NCBI RefSeq assembly: GCF_002777965.1
Contig: NZ_NGVR01000030.1
Location: 1-64,000 of the forward strand
Direction: 5' to 3'
From: Proteus columbae
GTDB taxonomy: Bacteria > Pseudomonadota > Gammaproteobacteria > Enterobacterales > Enterobacteriaceae
Length of the DNA stretch: 64,000 nt
A program made the position numbers and the translations under genes. The first letter of the stretch is position 1; every line of letters begins with the position of its first letter. Shown in pieces: positions 40,473 through 48,266 of this stretch. The notes below the pieces were generated by a model. It ran no database searches. It had not been told where the DNA came from and saw only the letters and a list, made by a program, of their open reading frames with translations.

Positions 40473-41402
40473 TTACGCTAGATCATCTAGAAATTCAGGT
40501 GATGGAACAAAGAATAATGTACCTGTTATAGGGGTGCTGAATTTAAGTAATTTATCCGTATGGCCTTCAGGTGTGCCTGCAAACATATTTTCTAACATAC
40601 GGTTAGTTGTTGAAAAATAACGAGCATAACCAATAAAGTAAGTACCATATTCATTTTTGGATGGATTGGAAAAAGGCATATTAGCTCTGACAATTTTCAA
40701 ATCTTCGCCATTCTCATTTTGAATATTGGTTACAACATTATGTGAACCGGGTTCTTTTTCTTCATCGGTTAATTCCACATCATTGAATTTGTGTCTACCA
40801 ATGACTTTTTCTTGTTCGATAAGAGGCTGTTTTTCCCATGCTTCCATATCGTGAATATATTTTTGTACAAAGGCGTAGCTACCTCCTGTGAATTCAGGAT
40901 CTTCATCGCCAATAACGGCATAAGAAGCACGCTCATCTTCATACTCTGGGTTCTCAGTTCCATCGACAAAACCAATAATAGAACGCCCGTCAAAATATCT
41001 AAACCCATGAACTTCATCAACAGGCGTAACAATATTCTTTAGCTTTTGGCTGATGATAGACGCTAATTCGTAACAGGCTGAAACTTTGAGCGCTCGAATA
41101 TGGAAAAAAAGATCGCCCGGAGTAGAAACCGCAGTATAAGTGTCACCTTTAATTTCTTTAAAGGTATTTAGCTCTTTTGGTTTTGGCTGATTGGGAAATA
41201 ATGTAGTCCATGCATTTGCACCGAATCCCATTACACAACTTGTTTCCAATTCAGGAAAACGTGTTCTCATACTACGTATCAGACCAGAAAAATTATTACA
41301 AAAATCGATCAGAGTATCGCGGTTTTCAGATGAGAGGGTGAGGTTAAAAACTAAAAAATAAGCATTCTCACAGGGTGATTTCGTAACATCTTGGTATTTC
41401 AT
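40473..41402 (-). CDS. DyP-type heme peroxidase (YfeX-like)
   Basis: Dye-decolorising peroxidase family, 309 aa. The distal signature GFVDGTENP, containing the catalytic Asp, is at about residues 156-164. The proximal heme histidine is likely the H in EPGSHNVVT. The arginine of the heme pocket is in KIVRANMPF. No Tat or Sec signal is present, so it is cytosolic, like E. coli YfeX (299 aa). It oxidises substrates with H2O2; the physiological substrate is unknown, and porphyrinogen oxidation has been proposed for YfeX. A 190-base gap separates it from the next minus-strand gene. Confidence 0.9.
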   Translation of the reverse strand: MKYQDVTKSPCENAYFLVFNLTLSSENRDTLIDFCNNFSGLIRSMRTRFPELETSCVMGFGANAWTTLFPNQPKPKELNTFKEIKGDTYTAVSTPGDLFFHIRALKVSACYELASIISQKLKNIVTPVDEVHGFRYFDGRSIIGFVDGTENPEYEDERASYAVIGDEDPEFTGGSYAFVQKYIHDMEAWEKQPLIEQEKVIGRHKFNDVELTDEEKEPGSHNVVTNIQNENGEDLKIVRANMPFSNPSKNEYGTYFIGYARYFSTTNRMLENMFAGTPEGHTDKLLKFSTPITGTLFFVPSPEFLDDLA

Positions 41403-41485
41403 AGTGATCCCTAAATGACGAATAATAGATGAATAGTAATTAAGCTATATTTACAAAATATTGTTTTTTAGTTTTACACCAAAAA

Positions 41486-41506
41486 CCTCTCTATTACAAA
41501 GAGAGG
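41486..41506 (-). terminator. Terminator after the yebB-like gene (minus strand)
   Basis: Read on the minus strand, CCTCTCT-TTGTAAT-AGAGAGG is followed by TTTTTGG. It ends the yebB-like transcript. Confidence 0.85.
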
Positions 41507-41592
41507 GATTGATCTATATTCAGATTTTTATGAAAAAATAGTATCGGAAACGCTATTATTTTCTCTGTTTTTTATGATGCTAGTACACTGTA

Positions 41593-42177
41593 TTAATTAA
41601 TATTCTCATGACTTTGATAAACTAAAGAGAGATGTGGATGTTGCCATAAACTTGCAGGAGTAACAGTAGTTCTTTCCCACGGTATTTGCCCAATAAACCA
41701 TAATTTCCAAAATTGTAATTTGGCATTAGGATTTTTGCTTAATAATTCTTGGAATGTTTCTATTTCACCAACACGAATAGAAAGTGCTGATTTATAAATA
41801 TCAAAAACAAATTTAGAGCAAAACTGTCGGGAAGAGTCGTATTTAAAACCTGTGTGATAAAGCTTGTTTAATCTTTCAGGAACTTGTGCAACAAGTGCAT
41901 TTTTTTGTTCATCAGAGAGTTGTGTTGATAGACGGCGTATTGCGTAGCGTTTTCCCGCGGAACGGTTAATAAAGCGGGTTAGTGTGGTCGTGGTTGAAAG
42001 TGGAACTCGACTTTCGGCAACTAAATAATCTTCACCATTATGACCAATAATAATGCCAACATGATTACTCCAACATAAAGAGGCGGAGGAGATTTGACGA
42101 AATAAAGAGGTACCAATACACGTAAATACGATATCACCAACTTCTAGTTTTTGTGGATAATCAATTTTTATCATCAT
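41593..42177 (-). CDS. yebB: YebB-like permuted NlpC/P60 (papain-fold) protein
   Basis: 194 aa, nearly collinear with E. coli YebB: YP...[70 protein letters not shown]. The circularly permuted papain-like arrangement is visible: His in SNHVGIII comes before Cys in QFCSKF. Members of this fold act as amidases or acyl-transferases; substrate unknown. No signal peptide is seen. It lies on the minus strand downstream of the VanW gene, 218 bases apart with a terminator between them. Confidence 0.85.
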   Translation of the reverse strand: MMIKIDYPQKLEVGDIVFTCIGTSLFRQISSASLCWSNHVGIIIGHNGEDYLVAESRVPLSTTTTLTRFINRSAGKRYAIRRLSTQLSDEQKNALVAQVPERLNKLYHTGFKYDSSRQFCSKFVFDIYKSALSIRVGEIETFQELLSKNPNAKLQFWKLWFIGQIPWERTTVTPASLWQHPHLSLVYQSHENIN

Positions 42178-42341
42178 TATATGACCTATTAAATAGAAAC
42201 ATAATCACCATTCTTTGACCATAATAAGTAGATAAGGTTTCTATTTGAGAATTCAATGATTTTAATAAATAAAGAACACGCCAACTTAAGGTATTCTTAA
42301 TTTAAAGAGGAAGAATTTTATTTATTCAGAATAAAAAGATA

Positions 42342-42372
42342 AAATTAGAATATTAAATTAATATTCTAATTT
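42342..42372 (-). terminator. Terminator-like hairpin after vanW-family gene
   Basis: A perfect 13-bp, all-but-two A/T stem (AAATTAGAATATT / AATATTCTAATTT) with a 5-base loop, followed on the minus strand by TTATCTTTTTATT. The stem is weak because of its composition. Confidence 0.65.
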
Positions 42373-42395
42373 AATAAAAAAGATATTTAAGTAAA

Positions 42396-43220
42396 TCAAC
42401 TTAGTTGTTCGGTTGAAACATCATATTTCACAACTACGCTATTTTTATAAAGCAATTCTGATGTAATTAATTGAGGAAAAGCGCCCACATTGTTTTTAGT
42501 GTAAATATCTCGCCAAATTTCATTACAACGATACACATGCTCTCCCTTTTTGATAAAAGAAGAAGATTTCTCATAAATATGATAACGATATTTCCTTGCT
42601 TCGCTACAAAGGAGTTCGCCTTCTAACTGATGTTCAGCAACATGTAATCTAATTTGGTAATCATAAGGCGTTGGATTATATAAGACTAAATCTACATAAT
42701 TATAAAAAATAGCGGCTCCTGAGCCAAAAGGAAGTACTCGCCCTTCATCAGGAAAGGGATCAAAACTATGATTTGCCTTTTCAATCACTTTTAATTCAGA
42801 GTGTAGTGCTAACCAATGTATTAAATTACTGGCCTGACAAATTCCACCACCTACACCTTTTCTTGCTTCACCATAGGAGAGTTGCATACCATCAATAAAA
42901 CCTCTTTTATAGCTAGGTTTCCCGATTAAATAGCAAAAAGAGAAATACTCGCCCGATTTAATCACAATACCATCTAATGCTTTTTCAACTAATTTAAGAT
43001 TCGTTATTTTATTGTATTGTAATTGGATATCACTTTCGCCACGGCGACTAATTAGTTTAGATGTGTGTTTTAGATAACGGTGTGAAAGCCGTTGTTCTGG
43101 TTGAACGTTTCGACTGTATTTTCGACCTGAAAATCGCCAACTAAGAGAGCGAAATAAACGACGTTGTGCCACTCTCAAAGTATAAAGAATAGGGTGATAA
43201 GACGAGAGTGTTCTACGCAT
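42396..43220 (-). CDS. VanW family protein
   Basis: 274 aa. The VanW signature region is clear: SGEYFSFCYLIGKPSYKRGF, then GVGGGICQASNLIHWLALHS. The N-terminal 60 residues are very basic (RRTLSSYHP, RVAQRRLFRSLSWRF), with no signal peptide or membrane segment. VanW is named from vancomycin-resistance operons of Gram-positives, but its function is unknown and members occur in many Gram-negatives, so no resistance role is implied here. The gene stands alone on the minus strand. Confidence 0.87.
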   Translation of the reverse strand: MRRTLSSYHPILYTLRVAQRRLFRSLSWRFSGRKYSRNVQPEQRLSHRYLKHTSKLISRRGESDIQLQYNKITNLKLVEKALDGIVIKSGEYFSFCYLIGKPSYKRGFIDGMQLSYGEARKGVGGGICQASNLIHWLALHSELKVIEKANHSFDPFPDEGRVLPFGSGAAIFYNYVDLVLYNPTPYDYQIRLHVAEHQLEGELLCSEARKYRYHIYEKSSSFIKKGEHVYRCNEIWRDIYTKNNVGAFPQLITSELLYKNSVVVKYDVSTEQLS

Positions 43221-43340
43221 AAAATCCTTTTAAACAATAGCTAATAGAAAGAGATAAACCTGAGTATGATAACGATTTAATGAGAATATTGATACGCTGA
43301 TATCCTTAAAATAATAGGGCTAAGAATTTAGCCAATAAAT

Positions 43341-44255
43341 TTATTTATTGATATCTTTCGTTAAAATTTGAGCTTGAGATTGTAAGACAGATAAAAAATT
43401 TTTAGTGGCTGGAGAGATATATTTTTCTTTATGATAAAAGTAACGGATACCCCGGCTAAATTGGATATCATCAAATGCAATTTCACATAAAAGACCTGAT
43501 TTTAATTCTTGCATAATAGACAAACGGGATAAAATTGAGATCCCTAAACCGTGAATAACTCCCTGTTTTATTCCTTCCAAGCTATTTATTTCCATCACAT
43601 TTTTGAGTTCTTTATTATTTTCTTGGATCCTATCTAATAAAAAATCACGGGTAGCAGAGTGCTCGGGTTTGATCAGAAAAACTTCCGAGGCAATATCAGA
43701 AAATCTGCAATGTTTCTTTTTTGCCAGCCAATGTTCAGGTGAACAAATAAGCACTAAGGGATCGATGAGAAAAGTATCAAGATGATATTCCGTCGGATCT
43801 AAATAGATATGATCTGACATGATCAAAAACTCTAATTCTTGGGTATCAAGTTTATGGATAAGTTGTGTTGAACTTGAAATATCCATGCTTAATTTCACAT
43901 CGGGATACTGCTCTCTAAACTGCGCCATAATTTGAGGTAATAGGTAAACGCCAACAAAATGGCTAGCGCCAAACTTAATTTCACCTTTAGAAGGATCATC
44001 AAATTGTCGCATGTGCTCAGAAGAGGATTTTACTAAATTAATAATTTGGGTAGCGTACTGCTGATAAACCTTACCTTGAGGTGTTAAATAAAGCCGATTA
44101 TTGATCCTTTCAAACAATACTGTTTGTAATTCTTCTTCTAGTTTTTTGATTTTAATACTCACACTTGGTTGAGTACAGAATAGGCGTTCTGCGGTTTCAG
44201 TAACATTAAAACCGTTGGCAAGTAGTAGAAAAGCATCAAGTTGGCTTAAATTCAT
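43341..44255 (-). CDS. LysR-type regulator, divergent from a DASS transporter
   Basis: 304 aa. The N-terminal winged helix-turn-helix (FLLLANGFNVTETAERLFCTQPSVSIKIKKLEEEL, about 8-45) is typical of LysR. The C-terminal effector domain starts at about 90 (GEIKFGASHFVGVYLLPQIM). It is transcribed away from the DASS gene over a 109-base gap, so autoregulation and control of the transporter are expected. The effector is probably the transported acid. That is inference from layout. Confidence 0.9.
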   Translation of the reverse strand: MNLSQLDAFLLLANGFNVTETAERLFCTQPSVSIKIKKLEEELQTVLFERINNRLYLTPQGKVYQQYATQIINLVKSSSEHMRQFDDPSKGEIKFGASHFVGVYLLPQIMAQFREQYPDVKLSMDISSSTQLIHKLDTQELEFLIMSDHIYLDPTEYHLDTFLIDPLVLICSPEHWLAKKKHCRFSDIASEVFLIKPEHSATRDFLLDRIQENNKELKNVMEINSLEGIKQGVIHGLGISILSRLSIMQELKSGLLCEIAFDDIQFSRGIRYFYHKEKYISPATKNFLSVLQSQAQILTKDINK

Positions 44256-44364
44256 CTCAACACCATAAATTATTTTTATAGTTATAATATATTAATACAA
44301 TTATCTTTATACCTCAATATTTCTATACTGAACATCCTACCCTACATATTAAGAGGAATCGGTT

Positions 44365-45858
44365 ATGGAAAAGACTGTGAAGCGAGATGATATCGCTAAA
44401 CCAGCTCCATCATCACCAAAACAAAACGGTAAGAAAATAACCTTAAAAACAATAGGAATACCTTTAGCTTTATTGGTATTACTCGTTTTATTTTTTATGC
44501 CAACACCAGATGGATTAAGTATTGAAGGGCAAAAAGCCATAGCTATTTTTTGTGCAGCGTTAATTTTATGGGTGTGCGGATCTTTACCCATTTATTTAAC
44601 CTCAATGCTCGTTATTGTTTTACTTCCAATAACGGGAACTGTTGCAAAAGAGAAAGTGGTTTTCGGTACATTAGGTTATGACGTTATTTGGTTGATGGTT
44701 TCAGCATTTGTTTTAACATCCGCCATGATCAAATCGAACATTGCCAGACGCTTTGCTTTATGGATGATCACCAAATTTGGTCAAACACCCAAAAAAGCGT
44801 TATTTGTCCTTATATTAATTAACTTCAGCTTAGTTTTTTTTGTTCCCTCAACGACTGCACGCGCGACATTAATGGTGCCTATTTGTATGATCTTATTAGA
44901 GATACATAAGGCAATTCCTGGAAAAAGTAATTACGGGAAATTAATGATGTTGCAAGGCGTACAAGCTGATGCTTTGGCAACATCCGGTGTAATGACGGGA
45001 ACTGCGGCTAATATTATTGCAGTTGGATTTATCAATTCACAAGCTGGTGGTTCTATTGGTTATATGGATTGGTTAATTGCTTCTTTCCCATTAGCTATTG
45101 TTGGTATGACTATCTCCTTTTTTATTGGATTAAAATTATTCTCTTTTAAAGGGGAAGTGGATTTTGAAGGCTCGCTAGAGAAATTAAAAAAAGAACGTTC
45201 TCAACTTGGTGCATTAACTAAGAATGAGAAAAAAGCCATGTATATCTTTTTAATGGCAGTGTTCTTATGGGCAACCGAAAGTTATCACCAAGATATGTTT
45301 GGTTTCAAAATTAGCGTTTATATGACCGCTGTTATTGCTGCCATTCTCTGCCTGATGCCTCGTATTGGCTTATTAACGTGGAATGAAGCCAATATCAAAT
45401 GGGATCTTATGATATTTGCAGCAGGTGCTTATGCGGCAGGTAATACTTTAGAATCCACACAAGGTGCGCAATGGTTAATTGGTAAAATGGTTTATGGGCT
45501 CGGACTCGAAAATATGAGTACGACGATGGTTTATATTGTGGTTGTTTTTATCTGTATGTATAGCCATTTAATTTTTACGAGTAAAACCGTGAAAACGACC
45601 ATACTAATTCCAGCCATTATTGCGCTTGCCAAAACATTAGGCATGGATCCGGTAACATTAGCATTAGCCGCGTCATTTACACTCACATATACCATTACAT
45701 TACCGCCACATTCAAAAGTAAATACTATCTATTTTTCAAGTGGTTACTTTAGTGTGTTAGACCAAATGAAATATGGATTAATTACCTGTTTTGTTGGTGC
45801 ATCGGTAATTTCTATTGCGATATTCACTTGGTTCCAAATTCTTGGATATGGTCTTTAA
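44365..45858 (+). CDS. DASS-family anion:sodium symporter
   Basis: 497-aa inner-membrane transporter of the divalent anion:Na+ symporter (SLC13/DASS) family with about 11-12 helices. The substrate-loop motif is PSTTARATLMVP where many members have SNT, and a TGTAANIIAVGF stretch follows. The second repeat has LIFTSKTVKTTILIP. The N-terminal 25 residues are hydrophilic and lysine-rich. AAGAGGA lies 8 bases before the ATG. The substrate is a di- or tricarboxylate or other anion and cannot be read from sequence. The histidine-phosphatase gene follows after 22 bases, probably in the same transcript. Confidence 0.88.
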   Translation: MEKTVKRDDIAKPAPSSPKQNGKKITLKTIGIPLALLVLLVLFFMPTPDGLSIEGQKAIAIFCAALILWVCGSLPIYLTSMLVIVLLPITGTVAKEKVVFGTLGYDVIWLMVSAFVLTSAMIKSNIARRFALWMITKFGQTPKKALFVLILINFSLVFFVPSTTARATLMVPICMILLEIHKAIPGKSNYGKLMMLQGVQADALATSGVMTGTAANIIAVGFINSQAGGSIGYMDWLIASFPLAIVGMTISFFIGLKLFSFKGEVDFEGSLEKLKKERSQLGALTKNEKKAMYIFLMAVFLWATESYHQDMFGFKISVYMTAVIAAILCLMPRIGLLTWNEANIKWDLMIFAAGAYAAGNTLESTQGAQWLIGKMVYGLGLENMSTTMVYIVVVFICMYSHLIFTSKTVKTTILIPAIIALAKTLGMDPVTLALAASFTLTYTITLPPHSKVNTIYFSSGYFSVLDQMKYGLITCFVGASVISIAIFTWFQILGYGL

Positions 45859-45880
45859 GCCATTAAATTAAGGAATAATA

Positions 45881-46486
45881 ATGAGACTAATTTTATTAAG
45901 ACACGGTGAAACCTTATGGAATATGGAATCACGCTTACAAGGACATGCTAATTCTTGTTTATCACCAAAAGGCATTAATCAAGCAATGGCGATAAAAGAG
46001 AGTATTAGATTGTTATCACCCGCTAGGATTATTACGTCAGATTTAGGGCGAACAGTACAAACCGCAGAAATTGTCGGTCATCCCGAAGCGGTTAAAGAAC
46101 CGTTATTGCGCGAGTTAAATATGGGGGAATGGACAGGACAGCGAAAACCAGAACTCATAAGACATCATGCAGACAAATACAAAAATTGGCGAGCAGGAAC
46201 ATATACGCCACCTAAAGGTGAAAACTGGTTTGATTTTTGTGATCGCATTGGTGCTGCATTACAAGGATGGGTACATAAAGAAGACAGTGATTTATTAGCA
46301 GTTGTGCATAGTGGTGTTATTCGAGCAGCCTGCAAAGTCTTTTTAAATCTGTCTCCTGAGTTTTTATTACCCGCAACACCAGGTACAATAACGATATTTA
46401 ATTTTGATCTTAATTCTGATAAAGCGCCAAAATTAGAAGCCTATAATATTGGCTCTTATATGCCGGATAAGAATGTCGCTGATTAA
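45881..46486 (+). CDS. Histidine phosphatase family protein (GpmB/CobC-like)
   Basis: 201 aa. The RHG motif LLRHGETLWN (H9) begins the protein, and the second catalytic His is in VVHSGVIRA (about 147). The acid/base glutamate is in LRELNMGEWTG. The short length and QGHANSCLS stretch suit the CobC/GpmB-type phosphatases rather than phosphoglycerate mutase. The substrate is unknown. Co-transcription with the upstream DASS transporter suggests it acts on the imported compound or its product. Confidence 0.85.
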   Translation: MRLILLRHGETLWNMESRLQGHANSCLSPKGINQAMAIKESIRLLSPARIITSDLGRTVQTAEIVGHPEAVKEPLLRELNMGEWTGQRKPELIRHHADKYKNWRAGTYTPPKGENWFDFCDRIGAALQGWVHKEDSDLLAVVHSGVIRAACKVFLNLSPEFLLPATPGTITIFNFDLNSDKAPKLEAYNIGSYMPDKNVAD

Positions 46487-46568
46487 GATTAATAAGAAGT
46501 GGTTTTCAAATTAATCGTAATATTTTTACTTTATAAAAATATCTAAAAAAACACTCCGATATTAAATC

Positions 46569-46595
46569 AGAGCAAGGGAAACCTTGCTCTTTTTT
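46569..46595 (+). terminator. Terminator after the DASS/phosphatase unit
   Basis: A perfect 9-bp stem AGAGCAAGG / CCTTGCTCT with GAAA loop and a TTTTTT tail. Confidence 0.92.
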
Positions 46596-46976
46596 ATGCT
46601 AATTTCTATTGAAAATAAAAAATAAACTTATTACACATTATAGGTTATGATTCAAAATTAAATCACATACAAAACTAATTTTTAGTTTTAAAAAATTATT
46701 TTGTTTTTATTGATCTGCAACGATTTTAAAAAAAGAAAGATATTTAGATCTTAAGTTCATTTAATAACTCATAGTGTGTAACCTTAAAATTAATATTTAT
46801 TAAATCATATAAATGTATATTTAATGCTGTATTAAGGTAAACTTGTTTATTCCAAAAAATAATATAATAATACTCATATATTGAGTTAATTATTGATGTA
46901 GATTAAATTCATGTATTAACCAGTATATATAAATATATATATAAATATATTAATAATAATTTTTGGAGAAAAATAA
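46596..46976 (+). promoter_or_regulatory. Fimbrial operon upstream region with candidate promoter
   Basis: About 380 bases of very A/T-rich sequence without a gene. A candidate sigma-70 promoter is TTGAGT (46881-46886), 17 bases, TAAATT (46904-46909), four of six matches in each box. Short inverted repeats lie upstream: ACCTTAA (46781-46787) with TTAAGGT (46832-46838), and ACTCA-TATAT-TGAGT across the promoter. There is no recombinase gene and no long inverted repeat pair, so I see no evidence for an invertible switch. The ribosome site TTTTGGAGAA precedes the pilin ATG. Confidence 0.4.
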
Positions 46977-47507
46977 ATGAAGAAAAATTTACTTGCAATG
47001 CTTATTGCTGGTGGTTCTATTTTTGTAGTTAATAATGCATTAGCTGAGGATGGTACTATTGATTTTACAGGTGAAATTATTGATAACGCCTGTGAGCTAG
47101 CATCTGGTTCTGATGCTTTAAAAGTGAATCTTGGTAAAGTATCTAAAACTGCATTACCAACTACAGGTAGTACGGCTTCGGCAACACAATTCACAATTAA
47201 GTTAATTAATTGCCCAGTAACAGCAAGTAGTGCAGCTGTAAAATTTGATGCGGATTCTTATTCTGGTGATAGTAGTGTCATTGCTCTGAAAAACGAACCT
47301 AATGTAGCAACAGGTGTTGGTATTCAAATTACAGATGATGCAAATAAGGTTGTTCCATTATTTACTGAATCGAAAAAATATCCATTAAAAACAGGAGCCA
47401 ATGTTGTTAACAATTTGGACTTCCGTGCACGTTATATTGCTAAATCCGATACAGTAACCGCAGGTCTTGCAAACGGTAATGCAACATTTACTATCAATTA
47501 TAATTAA
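46977..47507 (+). CDS. Major fimbrial subunit (type 1-like pilin)
   Basis: 176-aa exported pilin. The signal peptide ends at ALA-E (about residue 23). The mature protein starts EDGTIDFTGEIIDNACEL, the donor-strand segment of chaperone-usher pilins. The disulfide pair is C38 and the Cys of INCPV. The C-terminal beta-zipper for the chaperone, ATFTINYN with penultimate Tyr, is intact. As first gene, followed by a hairpin that should reduce downstream transcription, it is the probable shaft subunit. It resembles MR/P-type pilins of Proteus, but I do not claim a specific fimbria name. Confidence 0.92.
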   Translation: MKKNLLAMLIAGGSIFVVNNALAEDGTIDFTGEIIDNACELASGSDALKVNLGKVSKTALPTTGSTASATQFTIKLINCPVTASSAAVKFDADSYSGDSSVIALKNEPNVATGVGIQITDDANKVVPLFTESKKYPLKTGANVVNNLDFRARYIAKSDTVTAGLANGNATFTINYN

Positions 47508-47523
47508 AATTAATTAAAAAAAT

Positions 47524-47553
47524 AAAAAGGTTTAAAGGGACTTGAACCTTTTT
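47524..47553 (+). terminator. Intra-operon attenuator after the major pilin gene
   Basis: The 12-bp stem AAAAAGGTTTAA / TTGAACCTTTTT (one G-T pair, 6-base loop) begins 17 bases after the pilin stop and ends in Ts. It would give partial termination, so that the pilin is made in excess over chaperone and usher. This is a common feature of fimbrial operons. Confidence 0.72.
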
Positions 47554-47573
47554 ACTCAATTAATGGTGAGAAT

Positions 47574-48242
47574 ATGAAGGCTATTATTTATTCTTTTATT
47601 TCTTTGTTTATTTTTTTAAATACTGCAAATGCAGGTGTTGTCATTGGTGGTACGCGTATTATATATGATGAGGGAAAAAAGGATGTCAGTATAAGTGTTG
47701 AAAATCCAGATAATATTCCTTATTTGATTCAATCTTGGATTGATGATGTTAGTGAAAAAAAACAATCAAGTTTTACGATAACACCACCCTTATTTAGATT
47801 AAATAGCAGTAATACAAATGCATTGAGAATTTTTTTAACTGAAAATAATTTACCTAGCGATAGAGAATCTCTTTTTTGGTTAAATATAAAAACAATTCCT
47901 GCAACAGAGAGAACAGAAAATTCTTTACAAATCGCCTTTAAAACACAGATGAAATTGATTTTTAGACCTAAAGAATTAAAAGGTGTTAATTTTATTGAAG
48001 AGCAGAAAAAATTAGAGTGGTCAAAAATTGGGAATAAAATAAATGTAAAAAATCCGACACCTTATTTTTTTAATTTTCAAACAATTAACTTTAATAATAA
48101 ATCCGTTAATGATGTCTCTTATGTTGCACCTTATTCAGTAAAGTCATTTGAAATTAATAATGATGAAATACACGGCATTATTAATTGGGAAGTAATTAAT
48201 GATTACGGTGCAGTTACTGATTTATCAGAGGTTAAAATATAA
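47574..48242 (+). CDS. Periplasmic fimbrial chaperone (PapD family)
   Basis: 222 aa with a signal peptide ending ANA-G (about residue 20). Two immunoglobulin-like domains are expected. The N-terminal GGTRIIYDEGKKDVSISVENPDNIPYLIQSW has the conserved Arg that anchors the subunit C-terminus. FWLNIKTIP in the F1 to G1 region and the later KLIFRPKEL loop with conserved Arg/Pro are typical of PapD-type chaperones. It folds subunits by donor-strand complementation and delivers them to the usher encoded next. Confidence 0.92.
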   Translation: MKAIIYSFISLFIFLNTANAGVVIGGTRIIYDEGKKDVSISVENPDNIPYLIQSWIDDVSEKKQSSFTITPPLFRLNSSNTNALRIFLTENNLPSDRESLFWLNIKTIPATERTENSLQIAFKTQMKLIFRPKELKGVNFIEEQKKLEWSKIGNKINVKNPTPYFFNFQTINFNNKSVNDVSYVAPYSVKSFEINNDEIHGIINWEVINDYGAVTDLSEVKI

Positions 48243-48266
48243 CCTTCTATAAACTTAGGTTTTAAT

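Noticed and set aside
42396-43220. Vancomycin resistance determinant
   Set aside because: VanW alone is not a resistance gene; no VanA/B ligase, VanH, VanX or VanRS gene is present and the host is Gram-negative.
46631-46781. Possible invertible promoter element: TTACACA (46631-46637) and TGTGTAA (46775-46781) before the fimbrial operon
   Set aside because: The arms are only 7 bases, imperfect when extended, and no recombinase gene lies nearby. MR/P-type switches have arms of about 20 bases and an adjacent integrase gene.
46911-46965. TATATA-rich stretch as a microsatellite-type phase-variation tract
   Set aside because: It is irregular, lies outside the candidate promoter spacer, and is in keeping with the A/T-rich surroundings.
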